Assembly (NCBI GenBank): GCA_951217055.1
Contig: OX578281.1
Coordinates: 28,940,101-29,004,100, forward strand
Direction of reading: 5' to 3'
Source: Gerris lacustris
Taxonomy: Eukaryota > Arthropoda > Insecta > Hemiptera > Gerridae
DNA: 64,000 nt
Shown: piece by piece, positions 22,701 to 37,700 of the stretch
How the letters are laid out: each line of letters opens with the position of its first letter
Numbering within the stretch: the stretch's first letter is position 1
The notes under the pieces: model-generated
What the model was told of the DNA's origin: nothing
Databases searched by the model: none
What the model saw: the letters and a program-made list of their open reading frames with translations, nothing else
Program-made: the position numbers and the translations under genes

Positions 22701-25700
22701 GAACAGTTATTTCTTAAACAGTTCTCTCTACTCCAAAATGGCCTTGTAAGTCGTGAAATGTTATGACTAATAATTTTCTTCCAGCTTTAGGTATGTATTT
22801 ATTTATTTAAATATTTTTAAAAGAGCCCTCAACTGCTGTAACGTCACCAGTGAGGCACTGTTGTTGAGAAAAAATTGACAATATTAAGTACCAGTTAGAA
22901 TGAAAAATGTAAATATATAGGGAAAATGAGGGAAATATCATCCACCTTATCGTGGTCACCACCGGAAAACCTAGAACTCCTAATTAATAAAAGGCTTTAG
23001 AAGCAACTCCAATTTATCTCACTCAAATATCCCCACTCTTAATCTACCTCCTTCTTTACTTCCCAATCATACATTCCACTGTACATCAATGCAAAGAATT
23101 TAACTATTTCATGAAAATGTATTAGAAGTTAAACTAATCATATCCTAATGATTTTACATGAGAAATAAATCATACTGCAGCTACTACTGATTATTTTTGA
23201 TTCTGACTTGTTAAGCATTTTTTATTTTAATTATTAATTTATTTGTTTTTTGTATTTTTTTTTTCTTTTTTTGAAGGCACCGCATAAAACCGCGGATAGG
23301 TGAAACTGGGGATACGGGTGCCTCGGATACAGGGGGACAACCCTATACACATAGAGGGATGGAACAGTGAGTATCTCTAGGTTTTTTCAACTGGAGGGAT
23401 ATAGTGGGACAACCCTGTAAACCTAGAGGGATGGAAATAAGTAGTTAGGACTTTTGTAGACAGACTACTTTTCATTTCATCACCATGTTTGTTATTTGAA
23501 CACTTGCTTATATCCTTGTTTACAAGTGTAGACATATGCATGTCTAAACTGGTGCTCACACACTTATTCATGAATTAAAGTATTTCTTTAGGGAGAAATT
23601 TGAGTGTGTATGGTGGCTCAAAGTTTCCTCAGTAAAAATATGTTAGACTTGTAGTCCAACTTTAGTGTGTATATACATTTAGCAATAGAGTTGTACTAAT
23701 AATTTAGTCATATAAGCTAACCTACCATTCACCACTTTTTCCTGTTCTTGTCTTTATTTATTGATGACATTTTAGTATTTAATTGTTCACAATAATACTA
23801 TATTCCAGTGGACCTAACAAGTGACAAATTAATGAACACAGGGTAAAATAAGGTAAGTGAGGTTAAACCGACCCTAAACTCTTCATTGTAAGCTCACTTT
23901 GCAGGTGCGTTGTGATGATGACTTCTGTATTAAACTGTCCTATTCACATCAACAACTTTTATCAGTTCATAAAGACGAAATTAATAAGACGCTGACTGTT
24001 GATAAACATTATTGGTAAATATGTCATTTGTGACAACTTTATTTTTTTGTTGCTCCAATTTTGATCTTCTTTTTTTTATTAACATTGAACATTTCTTTCT
24101 ATATTTTGGAATGGAAGTGGAAACATTCCACTAAAAATACACAATCAAAATCCGAGGAAAAAAAATAAAGTGTGTCAGATATTTCATATTTACCACATTA
24201 TTTATTTACCTTACCCTTATTGATATTTAAAGCATTTTAAATAGGAGATAAAGCATATGAAAGACAACTGAGTGTTTGCTTGTGTGTTTGCAGGCAGCAC
24301 AGTGAGACAGTGCGGAGGTGTGAGCACACTATGAAGGAACTCGAGTACTACAGAGGGGAGAGTCTCAAGCAGACTATCGAACCTCCCGAACTCAGGTTCA
24401 CCTCTGACATCAATGACCTGAGGCCACCTCCTAGCCAGGTATGAACCACTGTATTAAAACGCAATCCAAATCTTTGCTTAAGACAGTGTAAACCTTAGTG
24501 TCCCCTCATTTAGAACTTGACATAACATTCTTACTTAGTCCTTCATAGAGTGAGATGTTCTGTCAGTTTCCATGCCACTGCCCTGTTGACTGTTTCAACA
24601 GCCTTCTCCAAGACTCAGCTGGTGAGGTAGACAGTGGTTTTCCTCTACTGTGTGATTGGTATCCCACCTTTTCCACTCCTGAGCCTTGATCAGATGGAAG
24701 ATTATGCCTGGCTAATTTTTACAATTAGTTAAATCATGTTTCTTCGGCATTTTTACAATGATTCTCCTTTTCCATGTAGTCGGCATTACTCTTATGTTTG
24801 CCTACAATGGTTTCAGTAAATTTAACATCTCCACTTCCGCCTTTTAGAGTTCAAGTGGAATCCCATCTAGCATAGGGCTTTTACTTCGTTCCACCTTTCC
24901 AGTGCCTGATCTCCTGTCAATTGCTGTTGAATGTACGATAATGAGGTCGAAACAATATGACCTCTGATCTGCATAACCCTAAAATTGCATTATAATAAAT
25001 AACTAGTTTTATATAATTTATGTATATTTAATATTATTATATAAAAAATAGTATTAAGTATTTTTGAATGAGCACCATGTGAGACTCAGTGTTAAGAGTA
25101 GAATTGGAGGAGTATTATTATAAGATTACATTTTTTGTTTGTATAGGATGGAGAGGGTTCATCAGGTGAAGCCATGAACCAGCTCTACTTGTCTACAGTG
25201 TCTAAGTACGAAGCAGTGAAGGATGACTATGAAACCTTGAGGAAGCGATATGATGATCTCATCACCTCACATTCTACTGCTGTAGACAAGCTAGAACTCG
25301 CTCAGGTGACTAACAACCCTTCCAAATAATTTACACTTCATATCTCTCCAGACCTCCGAAGAGGTTTCTCCTCAGACACATCACACACATAAACAAAGTA
25401 CAATTTAATTCCTTTTGTAAAAACCGAAAATTGATTGAGCCCTCACTTTTCCTTACATATCCAAGCTAGAAGGTGTGCTAATATCTTAATAATATACTGT
25501 ATAACTTTATTTGTCAATTTTCCTTGTTACACTCTTAGAGGGAGACATCCCTAATCCTTGGATACTCCCTGTAGTGTAGTAATTAGTGTTACTCTCTAAT
25601 CACTTGGTTTCTGGTTCAATCCCTTGCAAATGGATTAAAAATTCAAGCTTGGGCAAAAACAGTAACAGAGGCAGGCCCACTCAAACGAATTCCGGGCCCC

Positions 25701-28700
25701 TAGGTAAAATATCTTGTGAGGGCCCCTTTCAGTCTCAACAATACCCCCCCCCCCCCCCCTTCATGTCTATCCCAAATATGAGTGTTTGCCTTAACCATAT
25801 CACCTTCTTTTGAGTGTTTTTTCTTACTTTAAATCTATTTACATAAATACAAGTAGACTACTGTTGTTAAACATATATATGGACTACTGTAAATATACAC
25901 GTTTTAATGGTTGTTGTTCAAACGCTTTTCATAATAAACAATGCTTTTTTCGTAGGAAAAAATAAAATAAAACAAATAATAGTTTTTTACAGCGAATATT
26001 TATGTACACCATGTCAAGTCAAAATACCAACAAAACGTCAGTCACAAATCAGAAGTCGAGCGTGGACGGGTTGTCATTGCTTCCCAAACCACAATTTCAA
26101 TTTTTTTTTTCACTGGGCATTCCCCCCCCCCCTCTGGGCGGGCCTGAACAGAGGCCAACCTTAACCAGTCCCTGGAACCACAAATAAGGGATGTCCCACA
26201 AACACTTATGAACTTTATGATTTGAGGAGTAGCTGCTCCAAAAACATTGTTAGTTTGTGGTTTGTTTTATTTGTCCCTTTTTTCGTAACTTTATAGGCTT
26301 TTAGTGGGTCGTTGAAGGGTTTGAAATAACTTATCTTCACACTTTTCGTTTTACGTTTGGCTATATTTCGCCCCTCTCCGAGGCATAGACGTGCCTGAAA
26401 ACATCATTTTTACATTTTTTTCATATAGTTAGGTAACTATATGAAAATTGTAAGTTAACAAGTTGATAATACATTGTGACATTAAATATAACAGAACATA
26501 TATATATATATAAAATGAATAAATAGACATAAATAGGCAACATTAATTATTTATTTTGTAAGTTAACAAGTTGATAATACATTGTGACATGAAATATAAC
26601 AGAACATATATATATATATAAAATGAATAAATAGACATACCGGGCATAAGTCGAAAAAGTTACATTTTTATGTGTTGATAAAAACCAGGTCAAAATCTCT
26701 AACGTAGTTAGATTTGTCAATTTTAATTTTTAATAATTATAGAAGACGGAGCGATAAGTGTTTATATTTCAATTCTCTAGCTTGAATGGTTCAAGGGATA
26801 CACATTAACCTTGGCATAAGGACGATTTTTTACTTTCTCATATTTGTTATGTATATAAAGAAGAGTATTCTGATGGGTCAAATATTTTATTTTTAGATTT
26901 CACTGAGTTTACTCACTTTAAGGTCCCCTGAATCAGAAAAAGTAATTTTTACAAATGTCTGTCTTTATTTTGTTGGACCGATTTTTTATAAAATAAAAAG
27001 AGTAATTAATATGATTAATATCCTTTATTTGTATTGGAAATTTGTCCAATTTCATAAATGTAAGGCTAAAATTACTCAAGTACAATCTTATGTTTCATGT
27101 TTTTATTTCATCCAAAAAACTTACTCTTCTTTGGCAAAACAAGTACACTAAAAATTAATAAATAAATGTGATGTAATAGCATATAATGCATTGAATAAAC
27201 CTTAATACATTAATTTTTTAATGTTCAGGAGGAGGTGGGCAGACTGAAAAAGCAGTGTGAGGAGATGGTTGGAGAGCGCAATGTGGCTGTAAGAGAACGC
27301 AACGGACTAAAGCAGCAGTGTACAGCTGCTATCAGGCAGTGGGACATTGCTCTTAGAGAAAAAAATGAGTACCAGGAGGCACTTCTCAAGGTATAATTAC
27401 TAATTTTAAACCTTACCTAACTGAGACACCAACAAATATTGCACGAATCTATAATTTTTATTACATTATTCAATAATAACAATGTTTAGCCCGATTATTA
27501 TACTAATTTTGAATAGTATTCTAACAGTAATTTATAAATATATACACTGTGAATTGAGAATTTAGATATTTAACTATTATGAGAAATCAAATATAATGCT
27601 TTAATTAATATATGGAACAATGACGACAAGTTGCTGTGATCTGAAAGGGAGGTTAATGATATGAATTATGGTTATAGGTTCAGCAGCAGCATGAGGAGGC
27701 TGTGAAGGAAATAAACCAAGCAATGGCTGTGAGGATGAAAGCAAGTAAGGACCTCAAGAGACTTACAGATGAGCGTAATGCAGCAATGCATGAGTACTCA
27801 CTCATCATGTCAGAACGAGATACTGTACACAAAGAAATGGAGAAACTATCTGAGGACCTCACTCAGGCTTTTAAGAAGAACAAGGCCTTTGAAGCAGAAA
27901 ATAAGCAGCTTGCTGACGAGGTAACTCCAGTCTGGCTTATAAATCCAACTATGTCTCTAAGCTATGTTTATAAAATTTGAAGTGGGTGTGTGTATGTTCT
28001 TTATAGACTCTTCATGTTTGTTCCTATGGGTCGATTTTTGATTAAATTTGACGTATATGTTCAGAAAAATCATACTCAAAGTGAAATGAATAAAAAATTA
28101 TGTTCAACTGTAAATTTGGGGACGCTCCCAAAAACTCTGGAAAAATGTACTAAAAGAGTTTTATTTTTATTTAAAATGTTTGAAAAATATAGTCCATTTA
28201 AGTATAAATCTAACCATTTAAGTATTTTTGCAGGAAAAAAAACTGATACAACAATTAAAATCATTAACGAAATGTAAACAATAACCTGTTTAACACTTTT
28301 TAAAGTGTATTAAAATAAATTGATTAGATAATATAGGATTTAAATTCAATCTTACTGAGAAAGTTTTGTTTGAGTTAGTCGAGGCAATTTTTAAAACTAC
28401 ATATCTTAAAGATGGCAAGTCTATTGAGATATTTGACTGTAAAGTTGTAAAAAATGAAATACCTAACTAGTTTATTATGTGCAGAATTTAGCAGATGATA
28501 AATAATACTTATGAGTTGTGGTTGTTTAGAAAAAGGCGTTGTCTTACCAGGTGGAGACACTGAAAAGGGAGATCGCTTCAGCACTGCACGACCGAGACAA
28601 GGCTCTCAAAGAGTGCACCGATCTCAGGGGCAAAGAGAAAGATGACGCTCAGCGGGATACACTCAAACGCTTCTCCGACTACAAGTATAGAGAGAGGTAG

Positions 28701-31700
28701 TAATTTCTTTATTACACCAACACACTTTTACTTTTTCAGCCTTCCTACTTTTCCAGATTTAGGTTTTTAACTATAAAATTGCCTTCCTAATTGATAAAAC
28801 CTTATCAATCCAACTGAAACTGTTAGAACTAATTATCTGGGTTGATAAGCATGAGACTACATACATTTCATTGGATAACCAAATATATTTTTACCTATTA
28901 AACTTACATTGTGTTTAAGTGTTACGTCTTAGTGCATCTTACAGGCCTCTTACATCGTGCATCTTACAAATATAGGTTAGTTAACTGTGTATAAGATTGG
29001 GGATGTCCCTCCTGTTGTGTAGTGATAAGCATTTAATTTTCTGAAAAAATTTCAAAGTGTGCATGAGCCTAAACACCGATATAGTTGTTAAGTGTCGAGG
29101 GAAACTGTCATTCTCGGGACCAACCTCAAGTAAGGATGCACCAGGTTAGCTAGGCACCCCCTCTCTACTACCTTACTTTAGATTCTAGTCCCCCCCCCCC
29201 CCCCCCCCTCTATTTCTCACACCACCAAAAAACAAACATTATATTTAACTATTATCTTAATATTCTAATTTATTATAGTATGGTGGCTTTAACATTAGAG
29301 CCATGCAATGGATAATGAATTAGTTGAATAATTAGCTGCATCTTGTGAGAAAGATTGTATTTTGAACATTATCTTAAAACCACTCTACTTATAGTTTGCA
29401 TGTTATTTTGTTGTAGGGACTCTGGTAGCAAGGAGTTAGGAGAGTCTAATTCTAGCTCTATGGACCTCTATGATAAGTGTCAAAAGGAGAAAGTGGACGA
29501 TATCGACCAGGCCAACCAAGAGATCGACCGCCTCCTTAAACACAATGACAAGCTACAGGCCGAACTCCAAGGTAATACACTAATTAATTCTCTATTGCAT
29601 CTTGTCTAAAGCAAAACATTTTCTGGTTTTACTACAGGTTGACCTAATAGAATACATGAATTTCCTACTCGATTTCTCCAGGAAGAGTAATAGAAGGGTC
29701 GTAATTATAATTTGGTCTACCTTGCTTGTGACCCTTTCAACTTGTGCTAGCCAACTTGTTGCTGTAATAATTGACTGATCTTTCAATACTGCCATCTATC
29801 ATTGTTTGACTGAACAGGCCAGTTTTCTGACATTACAAAATCATCTTGATGCTACAATAAACTTTATTATATTGAAGTTTTTACACTATATTTTGTATAT
29901 TTTCTATATGAGATGTTTGTTTAACATAGTAATTTTCTGCTGGTTTGCAGAGGCTCTGCAAGAAGCCGAGGTGTGTAAGAGACGTAGGGACTGGGCGTTT
30001 AGTGAAAGGGACAAGATTGTTCAGGAGAGAGAGAGCATCAGGACACTGTGTGATCGACTTCGCAGGGAGCGTGATCGTGCTGTATCGGACCTGGCAGAGG
30101 CGTTACGAGACTCTGATGATATCAAGAAACAGCGCAATGAAACCTCCAAACAACTTAAAGTCCTCAAGTAATCCTCAAAATTCTCCATCATAACAGTTTA
30201 TTCTACCTTTTCACCAAACATTGTGGGGAAAAAATCTATAATAGGATAAAAGATAATTGCAACTTTATAAATGTTGAACAACACTTGTATCTAATATTCA
30301 ACAGGTTTCCTAAAAATTTAAAGTCAGATTTTTAACAGTTTTATTATCTCTATATGAATGAGTGAAATACATAGGAACTTCTCACTGCCCTCTATTGATA
30401 CGTGCTTCCAATTTACCTGATATTATGTTTTTGATAACAGCAAGATTTAGCCCCTTAAACCTTTACTCTAAAAGTCAAATTTTTATTTTCAACATAATCT
30501 GCTAAAGAAGCCTTTAGTTCTATTTTAATAGATGATTTAAGTCAATAATTTCATTTAAAATTATTTAAATAGTTTAGACAACAGACAAAGTTTACATATG
30601 CTGTCCGTACATGTACAGGGTTTATCAGTTTCTCTCATTCAAATGGTGGCCGTTAAGATTTTACTTTGATCTAGATAAACGGTTTGATAACCTGGATGTG
30701 TAGGTTTACATAATAAGAGACATTAGGACCGAAAAAACCTTAACATGTCTTCTAATCTGTCCAACATTATGTTTAAATTTTAAGGTTTCGAAGGTCATCC
30801 TTGAAACCCTAAGAGCTAAATAGAGACAATGGAGACTCAGCTGGAGAGACTGATAGTATTAATATTTTTGTAGGGAGAGAATGGAGGCTCAGCTGCAGAA
30901 ACTTGATAGTATGGATGTGTTTGTCAGGAGAAAATGGAGGCTCAGCTGGAGAGATTGATAGTATGGATGTGTTTGTAAGGAGAAAATGGAGGCTCAGCTG
31001 GAGAGACTGATAGTATTGTTGTGTTTGTAGGGAGAGAATGGAGGCTCAGCTGGAGAAGGAGAGCAGGATGGTGCAGCTACAGAGTAGTACTCTGACTCAC
31101 AACTACAGCCACGACTCAGCCATAGATACAGACATGCATGAGTGGGACACTGAAACACTCACCATTCAGCTGGTAACTAACTCTTCGTTCCCACTCTTAT
31201 AACTTAAAAATTGTATTGTTAAAGCTAGTATTTCATTTTTATTGTCAAGTTTAAGTATTGGCATATCACTTATTTTTTATTAGAAAAATAATTTAATATA
31301 AAACATTTTTATCATTAAAAGTATGTAATACTGAGTTAGGATCATTTTTTGTAGACAATTTTATAGTGCAAAGATGAATTGGTACAAAAACAAAAACAAA
31401 TTACAAACCTAAAAAGCCAGTGAGAAATGAAAACATGAAATGTAAAACAAAAATTCTTGGTAAAGATAGAGGGAAAGAGAGTATTGCGTGATATCTCCTT
31501 CCCATTCCAACTAAAAAGAGTGGCTATCTCTAACTCAACTAATGATATAGTTTTGTCTACTCTTCTGTATCTCACTCTCTGGACTCATGTTTGTCTACAA
31601 AATGTTGTGTATTTAAGTTTTGTGTATTCGAGTGTTGTGACATTATGTTGTGTATTTGAATGTTGTGACATTATGTTGTGTATTTGAGTGTTGTGACATT

Positions 31701-34700
31701 AAGTTGTGTATTTGTCAGGCTGGTCCTGAGACAGAGGACCTGGGCTTGGAGCTGGCAGGGGGTCGAGAGGACCCTCACCTTCACAACGACTCAGGAGTTT
31801 ATGTCACATCTGTTTCCCGAGGCAGCATTGGCTACGGCAAACTTAAGTAACTATAACTTTTTATTTCTTTCACCCACAGCTTGAGCTTACTCCAACACTA
31901 TATATATGCCTTTGTGTCCCGTGCTACCCATGGAGCTTGTGGTCAATGACTATGTTTCCTATTAACATGTAGAACCAAGCAATTAAATAAAATACCTAGA
32001 CAATTTCCTTTCCAAAGCCTTTATAAAAGTGAGAAGCTTTAAAGAAAACCTATGCAAATAATAATTATTGCTACAGCACAACCTTGAAAAGGAATATTGT
32101 AAATTTTATATACTTGTAGTTTATTGATAATGCCCTTTTAGTTTTTTTGGAAGGGACAATATTAGAGGACTGAAAATTTGTTTATAAACTACATTGTTTT
32201 GAAAGTAGTACTGACTGGATGTTGCTTCAGGCATTTTCATAATCCCTTATAGACAGGGTTCTAACTTTCTGCTCTTATTAAATCTATCTTAATTCCTAAA
32301 AGTAAGAATTAAAAGAGATTTTATGGCTGTTAACAGGCCAAACGACTGTATCATGAGGATAAACAACGTGGACTGTACTAATGTGAGCAAGCGCTATGTA
32401 CTGGAGACACTCCGGTCTTGTGGAAGCACCCTCATCCTCGTAGTCAGGCGTCGCAGGATCTCCACCACCCAGGTATATTAAACTGCCCACCGATAAGTCT
32501 TATTACCTCAAGTTTTAAATTTTAACTAATATTTCTTAGGAGTTTTAATTTCAAAATATCCTTTTTATTGTAGGTCTTAAAGAGTAGCTTTTCCCGAAAT
32601 TTAATCTTCCTAGTATGTTATAACTTATAACAGTTTTTTGCTGGGCTTAGTCACCCTCTTCCCCCTCTATTTTCTCCCTTAAGGGTCTAATTAAAAAAAA
32701 TATATATTAGCACAAGTCCCCACCATTTGAAGAAACTCCCAACCTCGTTTGGTGATTCTAGCTACTACTGTCATACAATACACTGATACCAAGGATAATT
32801 CATATTCTTAAGGATAATAATGGTAAGTAAGTAAGAGAATGGAGAAAAAAAACAAACATTTTAAATACCTGGTACAACTATTTAACTTTAGGTAGTCCCT
32901 GTCAACTTTTTAAAAATGTATGTAACCCTAATCTTAAATTTAAAAGTCAGATTGAAAAATCCATTCATAAACTTGATCATATTGTAGGAATAAATTGATG
33001 TCATAAAAATTAGTGATACTACTTAATAGAGTTTTTTTTCCTCTATGCCTAAATCTGACCCTATACCCCAGATTAGGACATCATAAATCTCATACAGTAT
33101 ATGCAGTTTAAAATGTAACGTAGCCAACAACATGTTGTATTTATTACTCTTTTAGCCAATATGGATCTGTAAGGGGTCCTTGGATTAGATAGAGTTGCAG
33201 ATATCTACACATTTCTTGCTCACTTATGCCTACTTCGTGTAATATTATTGAGTTGTTTTTAAGTATTTTTTTTTTATGTTGTTATTTTTAGCTGCAGTTA
33301 AACAGTTTTGAGCATGGGCTAAATTTGGAGTCTGGAATCTACATTAGTAAGATCTTTGCTAACTCTCTGGCAGCGAGGGAAGGAAACCTCTCTGTTGGGG
33401 ACCGAGTCCTCACTGTAAGTCTCCTTACTTTTACTTATATATGCTTTCATATACTGTTCTTTAATATGCAATCATATTACTTAAATGCTCTAAATACAAT
33501 GTAGCTACAAATCCATGCCCTTTTCACATCATTTTCTCTATCTTTTGGCGCAGATGTTATGTATTGATTCTAATTCAAGAATAATATTTAAAAAAAAAAA
33601 AAAAAATACTAATAATAAGATCATGCTTTTATAAAACATGCACTAAAAATGATAAAATACTACAGTACTACGAGCGATCACAGTATGTGTGAATGCCACT
33701 AAAGATGGGCGTGGGACTTTTTCTTTTTTTACTACTGTAGACACCTCTTAATATGATTACTTTGGGGCCTAGACTTTTAATAATAAGCAAAAGGTACCTC
33801 TGGAAGAAGTAAAACTCAAATCAAAACAGAATTATAAAAATACTTACAGTGAATGATGTAATGATGCGTTAGCAATTAAAAAAATATTTTGAATTAAAAT
33901 GTACATAATTTTGATGGTGTTGTTATACAGACTGGTTGTTGTTTCAGATAAACAGCAGGTTGTTAGAGGGGATGACAGCGAAGGAAGCTCAAAGCCTGTT
34001 GAACGAGAGTGGAGATACTGTGTTGCTGAGTACTGTCAGGTGTTCAGGTGTTTCACAGTCAGCTGCAGGTGCCTCAGCATCGTACTCTGTTCGTCAAGCA
34101 AATGCTAGCACACAGACCCTGGTACCTGACACACCTCCCCCTGCACCCTCAGCCCCAGTCTACAGGCCAAGTCCTGTTGTCAACTTACCTTCAGGTAAGT
34201 TTTTATTTTCTTCACATCTATATGTATAAAACTCAATGTGGGTGTGTATGTTCTTTTACTTTTTGAGGTATCTAAACCAAATTGGCAGACATACTTTTCA
34301 TCTCCCTAGTAAAAATAGTGGTACAGTTTCAGCCTCTATACTCACTTTCAAGATAGCAGTCATAATGTGAATTTTGCTTCAAATCTTGTTTTAATCATGT
34401 ACTATATGTACTATAAAATGTATCACGATTTTAAAGCAAACTTCTACATTTCCCCCCTTTTATGTATCTTGCATTTATTACAAAATTATAATTTCTCATT
34501 TGAACAGAGGCTGTTCAGTTTGAATTATAATTTTTTCTAATGGAAAAAACAAAAAAAAACTGCTCTTAAAATGGTACATATCAAAATGAAAAAAAAAAAA
34601 AAAAAATCTGCTCTTTAAATGGTACATATCACAATGGTCTTGGGAAATGCACAGAGCGACTGGCAGACAGACAGAAAAAAGTTAGTTAGTTTTGATTTGA

Positions 34701-37700
34701 TGTTGATGTCATGGTTTTAAAATAAAATATTAAGTTTTAAATAATGTGTTTCAGAATCTAGTGTGAGTGGGAGTGCGTGGTCGAGGCAGCGCCAGATTTT
34801 AGCCGAGGAGAAAAAAAGAAACAGAAACTCTTCTCCTCTTACCTTTGAACAGGAGCGAGATGATGCCATCGCCGAGCTGGACAGTGTTATAGACAGCTAT
34901 CACCAGCGCACTGCCACTGTCCGCAAGAGAACTAAAGACAAGAACAATGGCACCTGGCCCAAAGCAAGGTATCATCTCTTATAATCTAAAGCTTGTTTTA
35001 CATTTGTCATTTTGTAGTTTGGAAAAATCTGTTTCTTAACAACTTGATAAAATCACTTCAAATAGTTCATGGCTCATTCATTATTCTGATAATGCTGTCA
35101 TTTATTATTGAGTCATTTTCTTTTGATAATTACAGCTTCAACTACACTTCACATAGGGCTCATGCTAGTTCTTGGCTATTGCCTAGTTCTTACAGATTGC
35201 ATTACATGCTATTTTTTCACAATCTTCAAAAACCATATTGAAAATTAAAATATAATTTATTTTTAAATCAAAAGGAGATAAACTTAAAAAAAAAAAAGAG
35301 TTTATGTTTTCCCTGTATTTATAAAGTTTGAACTTTAGTCAAAAAATGTTATTGAAATATATTAGAAATTGAGATAGAAAATATGTTATAAATGGTGTAA
35401 AAATAAATTTAAATAGTATAAAATTGCACAATACAAAAAATAATGCTGTTGGAATAGTGTATATATATAGTAAGAATACTAAGAGGCGGAAAATAATTTG
35501 ATTTTGAGATCTCAAAGGATTTCCACATTCTGCTGTTTCGGTTATGTCTGAATGTTTGGCTAGACACATTGTACTTCAACTTCTTTTAAACATTAGCTCT
35601 TTTTGTTACCACGTATATTTTTCTCTCATAGGCTAGCTTTTAAAAGATGTTAGTTTTTGCTGTCAATGGAGGAGAGGTTTTATCAAGTTTCAGCTGGTAG
35701 CCACTTTTATTCTTCATTGCATTGGTTTTCAAGTTTTTGGAAAAGTTGAAAATGGTTTTGGAAAACCATTTTCTAAATTATAGTTTAAAATTATTGAAAG
35801 TAAGTTTTAAAATATTAAAAAAAGGGTTGGTTGATGTTTTTTTCCTTTTTAATTAATGTATTGATGTGTGTATGTTATTAGGGGTGTGGCTGTAGTAGAG
35901 AACGGTACTGGTACTATAGTTGAGCGGAAGGGTAAGGAGCGATTGCCACTCACAGCTCTGTTAACCAGCCCAAACTACTCGTTACCTCGTTGTTGTGATG
36001 GCGCAGTGCAGCCTCGACACTCGAACCCTTTACCTTTGGATTTCACTGTTAAACAAGGTCAGTATCCTCATCTTTTGTTTAACCTTGTATCGCCTCTGTT
36101 ATTATGTTTGCAAGAGAGATAGCAATTCACTAGTATTTAGAAAATACCCTCACCAAGTGGTAAGGATAATTTGGACTTTGGGAAGTTGGATTGGACTTAT
36201 TACTAGTATAACTCATTTCATATGTTAATGTGCATTTCTTAAAGGTAAAAGAATCTTTTTTTTGTATTTGTGTAGATGTCATTAAGGATTTTTATTTCCA
36301 AAATGTACCTTCCTACAGATTCTAATAGAGCTTGTGAAAAACTGGGAAATTTGCTTTAAACATTTTAAATTATAATATTTTGTAAGCAGGTAGAATGTTG
36401 CCAACTTACTATGTATTGTTAGGAAACTCTCCAATAATGTTAGGGTTCACTCAGTGTGTAGATTAAATGAATAACTATATTTATGTATATTATGCAAAAA
36501 TATTTGTTAAGCTAAGAATATTCCTTTAGAAAAAAAAAAAAAAAAAAAAAATGTATGTACAATTTTTAATTGATCCAAATCAGTAGCTTGATTTTAACTT
36601 GTCCACAATATATCACATCATAAATAAAACTATAGTTCTGATAGATAAAACTGAATGACAGCTTCTGTTTAATATGTAGTTTGTGACCCTGGGTCCATAT
36701 ACGTAAAGAGGTGGCATTGTTTGTTTATTTATTTTCTTGTTACTAATCTCTGAAACTACCTGACTGGTTTCAATTAAACTTTGACCAACTTAGCCATGTA
36801 TTATTCAGGATGGTTATAGGCTATATATTATTACTTCTTTTATAAAAAGAGCTTGACGATAAATGTAAGAAAAAACTAGCATACAACTTATGACATTATT
36901 AAGCAGCCATATCAGAGGGATAATAGTTGCCCTTTGGAGTTATTGATTCCGTGTTTTTTCAGAATGTGAAAGAAGCGTAGTTTGATTCCTGGGTTACCTT
37001 CTATTCTTCTTCACTTTTTAATTTGATGAATACTTTAGGCATTGATTTTTAAAATAGATTTAATTAATAAATTTAATTCTTTTTATTCATATTTACTTAC
37101 TTTATTTCTTGAAAAAATTTTTCTATATATTTTTTTATGTAAATGGACTTGACGCTTAATTAATGTTTTTAGTAGTTATTTTTAAACATCTAACTCTCGA
37201 AAATAGTTCCGACAATTTTGATTAAAAAAATCTAAAATGTAGTCCGTTTACACACAAATTTAACCCTATAAGTCATTCATTACAGTAGTAAGGTGAGAGG
37301 GGGGGGGGGGGGGGGCTGTATGTAGGGGTTTACACTTTAATAAAACACTTGTCTTCAGCTTCACTAGTATCTTGTATTTAACTGTTCATACATTAATGAC
37401 TACACTTTTCAAAACTATCAAACTACTTGTGACAATTATATCACATCAATTATATCACATAGATATACCAACAACTATACATTCATATGAAACTGATTGT
37501 AGACATAATTTCTAATAACCTTTTTTTGAAGAAATATCTAGTTTCTGAACTCAAGAATTCTTTTTATTTATGCTAAATTTTGATTAAAGAATTATTTTAA
37601 TAATGATTCTGGTTAATAATAATGGTTAGAGCGCTATACTGGAAATATAGAGGCCGGTGGTTCAAATCCCCGCGCTGGAGTCTATTTTTCTCTGTCTGTT

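Noticed and set aside
25567..25640. Functional tRNA gene
   Set aside because: A- and B-box-like sequences are present but the cloverleaf stems do not pair; better read as a SINE head.
37622..37681. Functional tRNA-Ser (GGA)
   Set aside because: The 5' acceptor half is absent and the anticodon is not used in animal nuclear genomes.
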